A stretch of 64,000 nucleotides of DNA from Chryseobacterium soldanellicola (GCF_900100115.1 NZ_FNKL01000003.1:248001-312000), one strand, 5' to 3'; counted from the stretch's first letter, positions 50,446-60,654 are shown. The notes: generated by a model from the sequence alone, not told the origin. Translations and numbers: made by a program.

Positions 50446-53247
50446 TTAAAATTGTAATTCAACACCAACTGTTACAGTCTTTTGAGTAGGATAAGTATAT
50501 AAAGAATAAGAACCTGGCACATCTGTATTACCCTCTCCTGAACCTACAGCTACTTCAGGATCTCCCTCATAGTTTGTCCATAAAATTAAGTTCTGAGCTT
50601 GAGCATAAACTCTGATTGAGTTTAAAGGGACATTATCTCCGAGAAAATTCTTATCAAAAGTATATCCTATATTTAAGCTTCTAAATCTAATATAATCTGT
50701 TTTTTGTAAAAAGTAATCTGTTAACCAAATTCCATCTGGGTTTGGTTTTGGTAATACATTTGTATCACCAGGATTTTGCCAGTAATTTATAGCATCAACC
50801 CTTAGATTAGTATCAAATGATGATGGGTCAAGCAAACTGTGAGCCTGATTATTTACTGAATATCCACCAAATTTATAGGTAAAATCTGCCGTTATATCAA
50901 AATTCTTATAAGTAAATGTAGCTCCAAATCCTCCAAAAATTTTAGGAAATGGGGTCTTATCTTTAATATCCTGAATATCATTTGTAGTATATACATTAGT
51001 AGCCCTACCACCTGGCAAATCATAAAAAGTCTCTCCGTTAACAGCAGTAGTACGATTTGTAAAATATAATGCGTCTCCTGTATCTGGATTTACACCAGCA
51101 TATCGTACCATTCTATAGTAAAATGGCATTTCTCCAACTTCCAATTTATTGTTATTTCCAATATTTCGTGACATTTCACCAGGTCTCAATGCTAAAATTT
51201 TGTTTTTAACATTTGAAATATTCCCTCTCAATTGAAAACTCCAATCTTGTTTTTTAATTATATCTGCAGAAATTTCTACTTCAATACCTTTATTTTCAAG
51301 ATCTCCCGCGTTATCATAAATGGTATAACCTCCTTGTACAGTAGGATAAGGAATTAACTGTAAAAAATCACTTCTCTTATTTATAAAATACTCAAATGAT
51401 CCTCTAATCCTATTGTTATAATTAAAATCTAATCCAAGGTTTGTTATTTTTACTTTTTCCCATTTTAATTGTTTATTTCCAACTGTTATGGGTACAGCAG
51501 TTGATGCACTTGGTCCATACAATCCAAAGCCAACATATGGCTGATTTACATAGTCAGGAAGAGGAGCATCATTTCCAGCTATACCATATGATCCTCTTAA
51601 TTTTAATGATTTTAATTTTGGTATATTAACAAATGATTCTTTAGCGATATTCCATGCACCACTCACGCTCCAAAAAGTTCCGAATTGATTTTCTAATCCA
51701 AATCTTGATGAGCCATCTCTTCTAACTGAAGCACTCAATAAATATCTTAGGTCATAATTATAATCAGTTAATAATGCTAAAGAGGTTCTTCTTGTTTGCA
51801 CTCTTGATCCTGTAGTAGCATTGGGAGTAACCATATTACTTAGAATATCTAAACCTGGAGTTCTATAATTTCTACCAGTTGCAGTCATAGTATTAGTATC
51901 TTCAGTACTATACTCGTAGAAAGCAGTTGCGCTTACTTTATGACGTCCAAAACTTTTATCAAAATCTAGTCTTTGATTTGCTGTAAGATAGTATAAATCA
52001 TTATTAGCTAAACTGACCTGTCCATTATATCCTAAAATGACATCTAAAAATGATCCGGGCTCCAGAACAGTTTTAGTTTTTAATTGAGCAAATGTGTTAT
52101 ATAATGTAGATCTGAATTTTAACCAATCTGTAAATTTATATTCTCCAAAAATATTACCATTTAGTCTAATATTACTGTTATTAGATGTATTTCGCTGTAA
52201 AGCTTCCAGTACAGGAAACCCTAAAGTAGTTGGATTATAACTTCCATCATCTAAAAACACAGGTTCATAGGGATTTGCACCATACATAAATCTAAAAGGA
52301 TTTTGACCATTATTTAAATCTCTTTGATTTTGTGTTTTCTGATATTGTAATGATGCATTTACTCCAATTTTTATTTTATCACTTAACTGGTTCTCAAAGT
52401 TAAATCTTGCACTATATCTTTTTAATGCATCAATATATTTAATTATGCCTGAGTTACTATCATATCCTAATGAATAATAAAATATACTTTTATCAGTTCC
52501 TCCACTTGCAGTAAAAAAATACGATTCTTCACTAGAATTCCGTAAAATATCTTTCTGCCAATCATGGTTTAAAGCCGTTAATTCTAATACTTCTGCATCT
52601 GTATGAGGTGTATTTCCAACCATAGAAGAAATAGCATTTTCAAAAGCTAATTTTTGACCAGCATCCATCATTTGGAAATTCATTTCTTTATCCGAAACCT
52701 TCCAAGATGTGCCAAATCTTGATTCAAAACTATAGTTTGTTTTTCCTCTCGTCCCCTTTTTAGTTGTTACTACAATAACACCCGCAGCTGCTCTTGAACC
52801 GTACTGTGCTGTTGCGGCAGCATCCTTAAGGATAACCTGAGATTCTACATCACTAGGATTTATAGCATTTAGTTGAGCAAAAGTTGAATATTGTCCATCA
52901 ATAACAACCAAAGCTCCTGTATTAGAAAAATTAGAAAAACCTCTAATTGTTATTGAACCTGCACTTCCTGGCTGACCGCTGTTTGTTTGAACCAATACCC
53001 CAGGAGCTTTCCCTTGTAACATATTTGTTAAAGACTGTGTGTTTGATTGCTGTTTTAATTCTTGGCTCCCAATAATAGACTGAGCTTGAGTAATCTCATC
53101 AGCTTTCTTGGTTCGGTAACCTGTAACCACAACCTCTTCAATTTGTTTCTCTTTAGGGACAGTATCATTTTTTGTTTTTTGTGCAAAGGAAGTCTGCCCT
53201 AAAAAAAAGAGTACTCCAGCACTTAATACACGTAATTTTACATTCAT
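50446..53247 (-). CDS. SusC/RagA family TonB-linked outer-membrane transporter
   Basis: 933 aa from the ATG at 53247; a TTG three codons upstream is less likely. Signal peptide MNVKLRVLSAGVLFFLGQTS and cut near FAQ. The TonB box region reads KQIEEVVVTGYRTKK. The plug has LQGKAPGVLVQTNSGQPGSA, then VVIDG and the long barrel. The usual N-terminal carboxypeptidase D-like domain is absent, so the protein is shorter than most SusC proteins. Partner of the SusD gene downstream. Compared with neighbours the DNA looks more AT-rich. Confidence 0.94.
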   Translation of the reverse strand: MNVKLRVLSAGVLFFLGQTSFAQKTKNDTVPKEKQIEEVVVTGYRTKKADEITQAQSIIGSQELKQQSNTQSLTNMLQGKAPGVLVQTNSGQPGSAGSITIRGFSNFSNTGALVVIDGQYSTFAQLNAINPSDVESQVILKDAAATAQYGSRAAAGVIVVTTKKGTRGKTNYSFESRFGTSWKVSDKEMNFQMMDAGQKLAFENAISSMVGNTPHTDAEVLELTALNHDWQKDILRNSSEESYFFTASGGTDKSIFYYSLGYDSNSGIIKYIDALKRYSARFNFENQLSDKIKIGVNASLQYQKTQNQRDLNNGQNPFRFMYGANPYEPVFLDDGSYNPTTLGFPVLEALQRNTSNNSNIRLNGNIFGEYKFTDWLKFRSTLYNTFAQLKTKTVLEPGSFLDVILGYNGQVSLANNDLYYLTANQRLDFDKSFGRHKVSATAFYEYSTEDTNTMTATGRNYRTPGLDILSNMVTPNATTGSRVQTRRTSLALLTDYNYDLRYLLSASVRRDGSSRFGLENQFGTFWSVSGAWNIAKESFVNIPKLKSLKLRGSYGIAGNDAPLPDYVNQPYVGFGLYGPSASTAVPITVGNKQLKWEKVKITNLGLDFNYNNRIRGSFEYFINKRSDFLQLIPYPTVQGGYTIYDNAGDLENKGIEVEISADIIKKQDWSFQLRGNISNVKNKILALRPGEMSRNIGNNNKLEVGEMPFYYRMVRYAGVNPDTGDALYFTNRTTAVNGETFYDLPGGRATNVYTTNDIQDIKDKTPFPKIFGGFGATFTYKNFDITADFTYKFGGYSVNNQAHSLLDPSSFDTNLRVDAINYWQNPGDTNVLPKPNPDGIWLTDYFLQKTDYIRFRSLNIGYTFDKNFLGDNVPLNSIRVYAQAQNLILWTNYEGDPEVAVGSGEGNTDVPGSYSLYTYPTQKTVTVGVELQF

Positions 53248-53622
53248 ATTTAACAAAATTTAATTTTTTGAATCACAAATATGTTAAGAAATATTAACAT
53301 ATCAAAAATGTAAAACACTGATTAACAATCAATTAAAAAGAAAAAAATTAACTTTATTTATGGCTATTTACCACTTATGAATACACAAATTTCATTTTAA
53401 CATTTAAAAATTACTACTAAACAGCAGTTAACTGAAATTATTTTAATTCAAACAAAATCAAGCAGTATCATGATAATTTTAAGTATTGTATAATAAAATT
53501 TGTTAAATAATAGCTTTATTGCTAAAAAAATAAACTAAATATTTTTTCATATTCCAGCTTATAAGTAAAATGACATAAAAAAAACACCCCAATTGAGGTG
53601 TTTTGTAGTATATAATTTAAAA
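53248..53622. other. AT-rich gap upstream of susC
   Basis: No ORF worth calling. It holds a near-match -7 box on the minus strand (CATATTTG at 53276-53283, 29 bp before the susC ATG) and, at its right end, the terminator of the HMG-CoA synthase family gene. Confidence 0.5.
53577..53604 (-). terminator. terminator of the HMG-CoA synthase family gene
   Basis: On the minus strand AACACCTCAATTGGGGTG folds with a short loop (CACCTC/GGGGTG with one G-T pair), followed by eight T. Confidence 0.8.
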
Positions 53623-54951
53623 TTAGGCCTTATATTCATAATATCTTGCTCCTAGTAACAAAGGATTTTCAAGCTCAACGGATTGTAAGCCAAAACCTTT
53701 GTAATTTGGGTTGACGGACTCTTCAAGCTGCTTTCTGTGCAGCTTTTCATAGGTTTCAAAGCTAATTGCCGTTCTGGTTTTTAAATCTTCAAATAAATTC
53801 CATTTTGAGACCACATTTTTCCAGTTTCGAGATACTTTTCCGGAAAAAACTTTTGATTTTGAACCGCTTCCGTACCCTAAGAACCCAATTTCAGAGCCAG
53901 TGAGGTCTTCTTTTTCATTAAAAGAAACCTGTAAGGCAGACAATAGCGCCATAAAAATAGAAGCCGTGTACATATTTCCGATTTCTGAAGATGCACGTTG
54001 AGATTTTTCTATTTTATCATTAATAAACTGAATATAATCCTCAGATTTTGCAACAGCCTTTTGCTCTTCAGGTGTTTCATAGGAAAGTCCGTTTTCCAAA
54101 CTGTAAATTTCTGTAAAAACCCTTTTCCCATGAAAAGCATACGGAAGATGGAAGATTAAATATTTCCAATTTTTATGAGGATTATTTTTTCCTGTAATTT
54201 CCTTATAATGATCATATGCTTCTCTGATTCTGTCCTGGTAGCATTGATTAGAATATTGGCCGTCAAAAACCGGTTCATCAGTAAAAACCTCAATTTTATC
54301 GGGGAAAGTTTCGGGAGCATTAATAAGATTTTCTTTTTTGAAATGACGTCTTGGCTTGAAGAAATCAAAAACACTTTCTGTAGCTATTCCCCACTTGTTT
54401 TCAATTTCCAAAAGATCTGGTTTTGTGGAAACTAACAACGAAACAGCTCCCCCGCCCTGTGTATATTCGCCGGAAGAAGCCAATTCATATTTCGCATAAT
54501 CACTTGCAATAACAATTGCTTTTTTATCGGGATTTGACCTTACAAAATCAAGGGAATTATGAAGCGCATCTACCGCTCCGATGCAGGCGAAAGTCATATC
54601 TACAACATCACAATTTTTGAAACACCTTTCTCCAAATTCTTTCTCCAACGCTTTTTCAACCATCTGCATTGCATATGAAGCGGTTGGTTTTGCTGCATCC
54701 AAGGCACTTTCTGTTCCTAAGTAAATTCGTGAAATATCTTTTGGATTAATCGTATAATCTTTTATCAATTTTAATAAAGCTTCTGCCGCAAAAGTCGCTG
54801 CATCTTCGTGTACATCAGGAAAACCCATTTTATGCAAACCGAGCCCCTTTTCAAGTTTTGCCGGTTCTATTCCTCTTTTTTCAGCTAAATCTTTAATTTC
54901 CAAATACAAAGAAGGTACATAATAGCTCGCAGCCTCAATTCCAAAAGTCAT
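53623..54951 (-). CDS. hydroxymethylglutaryl-CoA synthase family protein
   Basis: 442 aa thiolase-fold enzyme. The nucleophile cysteine is in DMTFACIGAVDAL (about 118-130) and the general-acid Glu/Asp region is YLGTESALDAAKPTASY (about 77-93). A candidate catalytic His is in IFHLPYAFHGKR. GYGSGSKSKVFSG near the C terminus is the CoA-side loop. Condenses acetyl-CoA with acetoacetyl-CoA in the mevalonate route used by many flavobacteria. No other mevalonate gene is in the window, so a role in a beta-branching pathway cannot be excluded. Monocistronic. Confidence 0.88.
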   Translation of the reverse strand: MTFGIEAASYYVPSLYLEIKDLAEKRGIEPAKLEKGLGLHKMGFPDVHEDAATFAAEALLKLIKDYTINPKDISRIYLGTESALDAAKPTASYAMQMVEKALEKEFGERCFKNCDVVDMTFACIGAVDALHNSLDFVRSNPDKKAIVIASDYAKYELASSGEYTQGGGAVSLLVSTKPDLLEIENKWGIATESVFDFFKPRRHFKKENLINAPETFPDKIEVFTDEPVFDGQYSNQCYQDRIREAYDHYKEITGKNNPHKNWKYLIFHLPYAFHGKRVFTEIYSLENGLSYETPEEQKAVAKSEDYIQFINDKIEKSQRASSEIGNMYTASIFMALLSALQVSFNEKEDLTGSEIGFLGYGSGSKSKVFSGKVSRNWKNVVSKWNLFEDLKTRTAISFETYEKLHRKQLEESVNPNYKGFGLQSVELENPLLLGARYYEYKA

Positions 54952-55042
54952 ATTTTATAAATTTTTATACTAATTTAAAAAAGATAATTCAAAAAGACTC
55001 TTGTTTTTATTCAATTTTTTGCACTTTTCGTGTAAGTATCAT

Positions 55043-55070
55043 AAAAAAGCACCTCATAACGAAGTGCTTT
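55043..55070 (-). terminator. terminator of the M1 aminopeptidase gene
   Basis: On the minus strand AAAGCACTTCGTTATGAGGT then GCTTTTTT: arms GCACTTC/GAGGTGC pair with one G-T, followed by six T. Confidence 0.78.
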
Positions 55071-55093
55071 CAATTAATTTAAAAAATTGGTTA

Positions 55094-57607
55094 TTATTTA
55101 AAATTTTCGATAGCTTTATTCAGCTCGTCGATCTGTTTATTGATGCTTGCTGCGTTTTGTGGATTTTGCTTTAACAGTTCCATTTTTTTGCTGAGACCGT
55201 CTTTTAACATTTGAACGATCATCATTTTAACTTGCGGATTATCACCCATTTGACCTTTTGCCTGACCTAAAAGCTTGGTAATACTTTGCGTAGCCTCCAG
55301 ATTATCTGAGGTCATGATCCAGTTAAACCCATCTTCACCTGCTTTTCCCAATTCAGGATTTTGGAATTTTATGAAAGGATAAAATGCTGCGATCTGAGCA
55401 ATATTTGACATTTGTGAGGTCACTTTATTTTTTACCACAACCGGCAAAAGAACTTCCAAAAGATCATCAGACGCGCCTTCCAGATTAATTTTATCGGCCA
55501 AACTATTGATTCTTGAAGGATCAACAGAAATAATTGCTGCCACGGAATTTGCTTTTACCGCATCAGAAACCGCATTCATTCCTTTTTCGAAAATTGAAGT
55601 GTATTTTTTATCTTTTGTTTTTGACAATGCCTTGATTGCAGAAGCCTGAACCAATGTTTTAGGATCATTGGAAGCCAGTTTTTCAACATCAGAACCTAAT
55701 GCTTTAAACTGATCCGCATTTGATAAATCCATTAATTCCAATGCTTTCATTCTCACTCTGAAATAAGGATCTTTAATTGCTGCCGCCAATAATTTTGTCG
55801 CTGCAGGATTTTTCCCAACCTGATCTTTAATTGCATTTAAGGCATTGTATCTGCTTTTAAACTCCTTGGAACCTGTAAATTGCATTAAATTTTGCTCAGG
55901 AGTTTTCGTTTCGGTAATATCTGCCAACAAAACACCATCTGCATTGATGTTAATCAAATCTGCATTTTTAGAAACATCAAAATTGAATGTATTTTTTGCT
56001 TCTGCATTCACCCAAACATTATATCTTTTCGGTTTCCCGTTATCGTAAACATCGATTGCTAAAGGAAATTCAAACGGCTGATCCTGAGTCTGATTAATGG
56101 TAACCGAAACTTGTTTTTTTACAGGTTCAAAAGTGGAAGAATAATTGATTTTCGGGTGTCCGCTTCCGAAATACCATTGATTAAAGAACCAATTTAAATC
56201 TTTTCCCGAAACTTTTTCAAATGATAATCTTAATTGATGAGCTTCTCCGTTTTGATATTCATTTGTTTTTAAATAATCATTCATTCCTGCAAAAAATGCA
56301 TCATCACCCAAATAATTTCTTAACATATGAAGGATTCCGCCTCCTTTTTGATAGGTAACCAAATCGAAAACATCTTCACGGGAGTCATAATTGAATCTCA
56401 CTAAATTTTTCTTAAAATCGGAAGGATTGTGAATGTAATGATTGACATCTTCCTGCTGATGATAATCTGCCTGATCTTTTCCGTATTTGTATTCGTTCCA
56501 AAGATATTCTGAGTAGTTTGCAAAAGATTCGTTGACCGTTAAATTACTCCAGCTTTCCGCTGTGACCAAATCTCCAAACCAATGGTGGAATAACTCGTGA
56601 GCGATGGTATCTTCCCATTTATTTTCATCGATTAGCTGTCCCGGTTTTTGTAAAATATCACTTCCATGTAACGTTGCTGTCGTGTTTTCCATGGCACCAC
56701 TTACGTAATCTCTTCCTGAAATTTGCGCATACTTTGCCCAAGGATAGTCGTAGCCCATTTTTTTAGAGAAAAACTCAATCATTTCGGGTGTATTTCCGTA
56801 GATCTGTTTTGCGTATGGCTCGTATTCTTTTTCAATATAATAATCAACCGGAATATTTTTCCATTTATCTTTTACGATCGCGTAATCACCTACTGCCATG
56901 AAGAAAAGATAGGTCGAATGCCTTTTATCCATCACCCAGTGATCGGTTCTCATTCCGTTGGCTTCTTTTTGAGAATCTTTCATAATTCCGTTGGAAAGCG
57001 TGACATATTTATCAGGAACTGTCATGAAAATTTCTTCGGTTGACTTCTGATTCGGTTTGTCGATAGTCGGGAACCATGCGGAAGAAGATTCTGTTTCCCC
57101 CTGTGTCCAGATTTGAGTTGGCTTGCCGGTTTCCTTACCTTGAGGATTAATGAAATACAGACCTTTTGCATCATTAATTGCCGCGCTTCCCTGTTGTTTT
57201 ACCTCGTTCGGACGAGCAGTATATTTAATATAAACCGTGTAATCCTGGTTTTTCTGATAGGTCTTATCTAAAGTGATTTTTAAAATATCATTGCTATAAT
57301 CATATTTTAAAGGAGTTTTTTTGCCATTAATATCTAAAGCTACTTCATGAATCAACATACCTTTTGCATCAAGCGTCAATTCGTTGGCAGGATAGAAAAA
57401 AGGAGCGGCAGTCAGCCATTCTTCCCCGTTCATCTGTTCCTTCTGATAATCGAAATTTACTTTCAGCTTGGTGTGTTTCAGTTCCGTTACTTTGGTATGA
57501 GTGGCTCTGTAGACCTTTTCTCTGCCTGAAGTTTCGGTTTGTGCTGATACATTTGCGGAAAAGAAAATCCCGCCCAATATAGCAATCGATAAAATGGCTT
57601 TTTTCAT
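55094..57607 (-). CDS. M1 family metallo-aminopeptidase
   Basis: 837 aa with signal peptide (MKKAILSIAILGGIFFSANVSAQ). The exopeptidase motif is GAMEN and the zinc site HELFHHW with the third ligand in NESFANYSEYLW. A HEAT-like C-terminal helical region (about 580-830) follows. It removes N-terminal amino acids from peptides in the periplasm. It lacks a T9SS C-terminal domain. A 76-aa hypothetical gene begins 12 bp upstream of its start on the same strand, so they may share a transcript. Confidence 0.93.
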   Translation of the reverse strand: MKKAILSIAILGGIFFSANVSAQTETSGREKVYRATHTKVTELKHTKLKVNFDYQKEQMNGEEWLTAAPFFYPANELTLDAKGMLIHEVALDINGKKTPLKYDYSNDILKITLDKTYQKNQDYTVYIKYTARPNEVKQQGSAAINDAKGLYFINPQGKETGKPTQIWTQGETESSSAWFPTIDKPNQKSTEEIFMTVPDKYVTLSNGIMKDSQKEANGMRTDHWVMDKRHSTYLFFMAVGDYAIVKDKWKNIPVDYYIEKEYEPYAKQIYGNTPEMIEFFSKKMGYDYPWAKYAQISGRDYVSGAMENTTATLHGSDILQKPGQLIDENKWEDTIAHELFHHWFGDLVTAESWSNLTVNESFANYSEYLWNEYKYGKDQADYHQQEDVNHYIHNPSDFKKNLVRFNYDSREDVFDLVTYQKGGGILHMLRNYLGDDAFFAGMNDYLKTNEYQNGEAHQLRLSFEKVSGKDLNWFFNQWYFGSGHPKINYSSTFEPVKKQVSVTINQTQDQPFEFPLAIDVYDNGKPKRYNVWVNAEAKNTFNFDVSKNADLININADGVLLADITETKTPEQNLMQFTGSKEFKSRYNALNAIKDQVGKNPAATKLLAAAIKDPYFRVRMKALELMDLSNADQFKALGSDVEKLASNDPKTLVQASAIKALSKTKDKKYTSIFEKGMNAVSDAVKANSVAAIISVDPSRINSLADKINLEGASDDLLEVLLPVVVKNKVTSQMSNIAQIAAFYPFIKFQNPELGKAGEDGFNWIMTSDNLEATQSITKLLGQAKGQMGDNPQVKMMIVQMLKDGLSKKMELLKQNPQNAASINKQIDELNKAIENFK

Positions 57608-57619
57608 TTTATTATTTAA

Positions 57620-57850
57620 TTATTTTTTAGAATTATTTTTTGTTAGAATATCAAAAATATCATTGACAACGGTTTCGTAATCTCCTTTTTTAAACTGCTC
57701 TTTAGTTTTGTTAAAAGCCTTTTTCAGTTCGCTTTCCGGATTTTCATCATCGATAATTTCTATTGAATCAATCCCTTTCACCTGAAGTAAAAGCTCTTTC
57801 AGCTTTTCGGCGTCGGTGTTTTCTGTTATATTTATTTTTAAATATTTCAT
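57620..57850 (-). CDS. small hypothetical protein, 76 aa
   Basis: Soluble and charged. The first 40 residues (MKYLKINITENTDAEKLKEL, then GIDSIEIIDDENPES) form a beta-alpha-beta pattern like a heavy-metal-associated or ferredoxin-like half fold, but without a metal CxxC. The rest is helical (KKAFNKTKEQFKKGDYE). The size and charge resemble some antitoxins, yet no toxin gene is adjacent. It ends 12 bp before the aminopeptidase gene. Confidence 0.6.
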   Translation of the reverse strand: MKYLKINITENTDAEKLKELLLQVKGIDSIEIIDDENPESELKKAFNKTKEQFKKGDYETVVNDIFDILTKNNSKK

Positions 57851-57885
57851 AGTTGATAAGTGTTAAATTTACCTTGAAAGTTACA

Positions 57886-57914
57886 AAAAAAGTGAAGTTT
57901 TGAGCTTCACTTTC
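57886..57914 (-). terminator. terminator of thyA
   Basis: On the minus strand AAAGTGAAG pairs with CTTCACTTT around CTCAAAA, followed by a T run. Confidence 0.85.
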
Positions 57915-57933
57915 ATTTATATTTTATTTTTCA

Positions 57934-58728
57934 TTAGATCGCAACAGGCGCTTTAATCCCCGGATGCGGATCGTAATTTTCTAAGGTAAAATCTTCAAAA
58001 TTAAAATCAAATATATTTTTAATTTCAGGATTTAATTTCATTGTCGGAAGCGGCCTAGTTTCTCTTGAAAGCTGCTTATTAACCTGCTCAAAATGATTGT
58101 TATAAATATGAACATCTCCAAAACTGTGCACATAATCACCCACTTCAAGATCACAAACCTGCGCAACCATCAGCAATAACAAGGCATAGCTCGCAATATT
58201 AAATGGCACTCCCAGGAAAACATCTGCACTTCTCTGATAGAGTTGAAGCGACAATTTTCCGTCGGCCACATAAAATTGGAATAACGCATGACAAGGCGCC
58301 AGCGCCATATTTGGGATTTCCGCGACATTCCAGGCAGAAACGATCAACCTTCTGGAATCGGGATTTTTTTTGATCTGATCGATCACTTCGGTAATCTGGT
58401 CAACAACTTTTCCGTCTGCACCTTTCCAGCTTCTCCACTGGGCACCGTAAACAGGGCCTAAATCTCCGTTTTCATCCGCCCATTCGTCCCAGATTGAAAC
58501 GCCATTGTCCTTTAAATATTTAATATTGGTATCGCCTTTTAAAAACCAAAGCAATTCGTAGATAATTGATTTCAAATGCACCTTTTTCGTGGTTACCAGA
58601 GGAAAACCTTTCGACAGATCATACCTCAGCTGATATCCGAAAACACTTCTCGTTCCCGTTCCCGTTCTGTCGGTTTTATCTGTTCCGTTGTCTAAAATAT
58701 GCTGTAAAAGGTCTAAGTAATTCTGCAT
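57934..58728 (-). CDS. thyA: thymidylate synthase
   Basis: 264 aa, the same length as E. coli ThyA. The catalytic cysteine is in [14 protein letters not shown] (about 141-154). Other signatures are [45 protein letters not shown] and [11 protein letters not shown], ending [10 protein letters not shown]. It methylates dUMP with methylene-tetrahydrofolate. Own promoter and terminator. No folA gene follows. Confidence 0.98.
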   Translation of the reverse strand: MQNYLDLLQHILDNGTDKTDRTGTGTRSVFGYQLRYDLSKGFPLVTTKKVHLKSIIYELLWFLKGDTNIKYLKDNGVSIWDEWADENGDLGPVYGAQWRSWKGADGKVVDQITEVIDQIKKNPDSRRLIVSAWNVAEIPNMALAPCHALFQFYVADGKLSLQLYQRSADVFLGVPFNIASYALLLLMVAQVCDLEVGDYVHSFGDVHIYNNHFEQVNKQLSRETRPLPTMKLNPEIKNIFDFNFEDFTLENYDPHPGIKAPVAI

Positions 58729-58751
58729 GTTGAAAAGCGATTTTTATGGTT

Positions 58752-58759
58752 CAAATTTA
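58752..58759 (-). promoter_or_regulatory. -7 box TAAATTTG, thyA
   Basis: This exact minus-strand TAnnTTTG match lies 23 bp before the ATG at 58728. Confidence 0.55.
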
Positions 58760-58796
58760 GAAAAAACCAAACGATTTTTTGTTATCATAAGTCATA

Positions 58797-58826
58797 AAAA
58801 AAGCATTCACTTTGATGAATGCTTTC
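58797..58826 (-). terminator. terminator of the SDR gene
   Basis: On the minus strand AAAGCATTCA pairs exactly with TGAATGCTTT around TCAAAG, followed by T residues. Confidence 0.87.
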
Positions 58827-58850
58827 TATATTATTTTATTTTTGATTTAT

Positions 58851-59600
58851 CTAAACCGCAGTATAACCACCATCAACAAGATAATAGCCACCTGTCATGA
58901 ATGATGATTTTTCTGAACTTAGAAATAATACCAATTCGGCAACTTCTTCCGGTCTTCCCAATCTTCCCATGGGATGCTTTGCAATTAAAGCCTGTTTCAT
59001 ATCTCCACTTACACTTTCCAGAAGAGGAGTTTCGATATATGCAGGACCGACCGCGTTACAACGGATATTTTTCTGCCCGTATTCTGCTCCGATATTTTTT
59101 GTTAAGCCTACAACTGCATGTTTTGCGGATGTATAAGCTGATGAAAGTGGTGCTGCAACCGTTCCGTGGATGGATGCGATGTTAACGATAACTCCGCCGC
59201 CGTTTTTCTCCATTTGTTCGAGCTCATATTTACAGCCATAGAAAACACCGTCTAAATTTACACTTAAAACTTTTCTCCAACTATCCAGACTGTATTCACC
59301 CGTCAATTTTTGTTCACCACCGATTCCGGCATTGTTACAGGCAATATCCAATCTTCCGTATATTTCTACTGTTGTCTTGACAAGTGCTTCAACCTCTGTT
59401 GGATCTGAGGTGTCCGCCTTTACAAAAGCAGCGTTACCACCTTCTGATTTAATCTTTTCAACGGCTTGTTTACCATGTTCTTCATTGATGTCTGATACTA
59501 TCACTTTTGCACCTTCATTTGCATAGGCATGAGCAATTGCCAATCCGATTCCTGAGCCGGCACCTGTCACCAGAGCCACTTTATTTTCTAAAATTCCCAT
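58851..59600 (-). CDS. short-chain dehydrogenase/reductase
   Basis: 249 aa classical SDR. TGAGSGIG (12-19) binds the cofactor, followed by NNAG (about 88-91), IASIHG with the catalytic Ser (about 140-145) and the YTSAKHA Tyr/Lys pair (about 156-162). The C-terminal FMTGGYYLVDGGYTAV is usual. D38 at the end of the second strand (VIVSDINEE) favours NAD over NADP. The substrate is unknown; glucose dehydrogenase-like and cyclopentanol dehydrogenase-like relatives share these motifs. Monocistronic with its own terminator. Confidence 0.9.
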   Translation of the reverse strand: MGILENKVALVTGAGSGIGLAIAHAYANEGAKVIVSDINEEHGKQAVEKIKSEGGNAAFVKADTSDPTEVEALVKTTVEIYGRLDIACNNAGIGGEQKLTGEYSLDSWRKVLSVNLDGVFYGCKYELEQMEKNGGGVIVNIASIHGTVAAPLSSAYTSAKHAVVGLTKNIGAEYGQKNIRCNAVGPAYIETPLLESVSGDMKQALIAKHPMGRLGRPEEVAELVLFLSSEKSSFMTGGYYLVDGGYTAV

Positions 59601-59861
59601 ATTGATAAAATTTTATATGATTTTATTAAATAACTAAGTCTAATTTACGACACAATCGTTTTATCATTTTAAACTTTAACAATAAAGTTTTCTTAAATTT
59701 TAGAGATTACTATTAAATTTTCAAAAACAACATCAATAAAAACAAAATTTATTCAAATATTTAAAACTTTCATTATTACATTTTAAAGATTTTCGCAGAT
59801 GCTTTAATTATAAAAAACAATAGTATTTTTTTTCAAATCTATTATTTAATTAAAGACCTCA

Positions 59862-60302
59862 TTACCAGATATTCTCAATAACCTGATCATTTTTATTAAT
59901 TGAAAAGTTTTCTCCTTTTTTTAATCCTGACATTATTTTTGCCAATGGAGATTCTGAAGAAATGGTCATAATCTTTTGATTTTCAAAATTAATTTCTCCA
60001 ATAGATGCCGAAATATAGAATAAGCCTTTATCCGTTTTTACCAACGCACCGTTTTGCACTTTAGATGAAGGATCAGAACTTATTTTTTGAATAATTGCCT
60101 GTTGATTCAGTGTTTCGTTAAGCTGCCTCTGGAGATTGTTGATTTCCTGCTGAAGCATTTCGCGGCCGGTTTCATATTTATCCCCCATCGAGCTTTTGGT
60201 GTCATTGCTTGATGCTCTGGTTTCAGCAATAAGATTTTCCAACTGTTGAATTTTATCTGAAATTTTATTTTTTACGATTTCCAATATCTTAGATTTATCC
60301 AT
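59862..60302 (-). CDS. GreA/GreB-like coiled-coil protein
   Basis: 146 aa. A long N-terminal helical hairpin (about 1-85, LQQEINNLQRQLNETLNQQA) is followed by a small beta domain (about 85-146) ending in SPLAKIMSGLKKGENFSI, which resembles the SPLGxALxGxxxGD part of GreA C-terminal domains. The acidic tip expected of a transcript-cleavage factor is not obvious; D46 and E50 in GDKYETGRE are candidates. Homologues are sometimes labelled 3-oxoacyl-ACP synthase, which the sequence does not support. An RNA polymerase secondary-channel role is inferred. Confidence 0.65.
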   Translation of the reverse strand: MDKSKILEIVKNKISDKIQQLENLIAETRASSNDTKSSMGDKYETGREMLQQEINNLQRQLNETLNQQAIIQKISSDPSSKVQNGALVKTDKGLFYISASIGEINFENQKIMTISSESPLAKIMSGLKKGENFSINKNDQVIENIW

Positions 60303-60331
60303 AATTCAGGCAGTTTTGCATAAAAAGTCAT

Positions 60332-60339
60332 CAAATGTA
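60332..60339 (-). promoter_or_regulatory. -7 box TACATTTG, GreA-like gene
   Basis: This exact minus-strand TAnnTTTG match lies 29 bp before the ATG at 60302. Confidence 0.55.
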
Positions 60340-60654
60340 TTAAAATAAACAGTTTCTATATTAATGAAATTTAACAAACTTAAAATAATATTTTTTTTCG
60401 AAATGTTTCTGATTAAATCTTCATTTTAGGAATTATTATTCATCGGCAGCTATTTTAAAAGCTGTAAAAATTTTACCGTTAAATTCTCCAATAAAAGATT
60501 TATTGTATTGAATGCAAAATTAAAATTAACATAATCGACAAATTTTATTCATTTTTTCAAACAAATATTCAATAACAAAAAATATTAAAAATTACATAAT
60601 CATTAACTTTTATTTAACTTTTTTAATAATTAAGTTTTAAAATACAACAATACA

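Noticed and set aside
57620..57850. Toxin-antitoxin module
   Set aside because: The 76-aa protein has antitoxin-like size and charge but no toxin-like neighbour.
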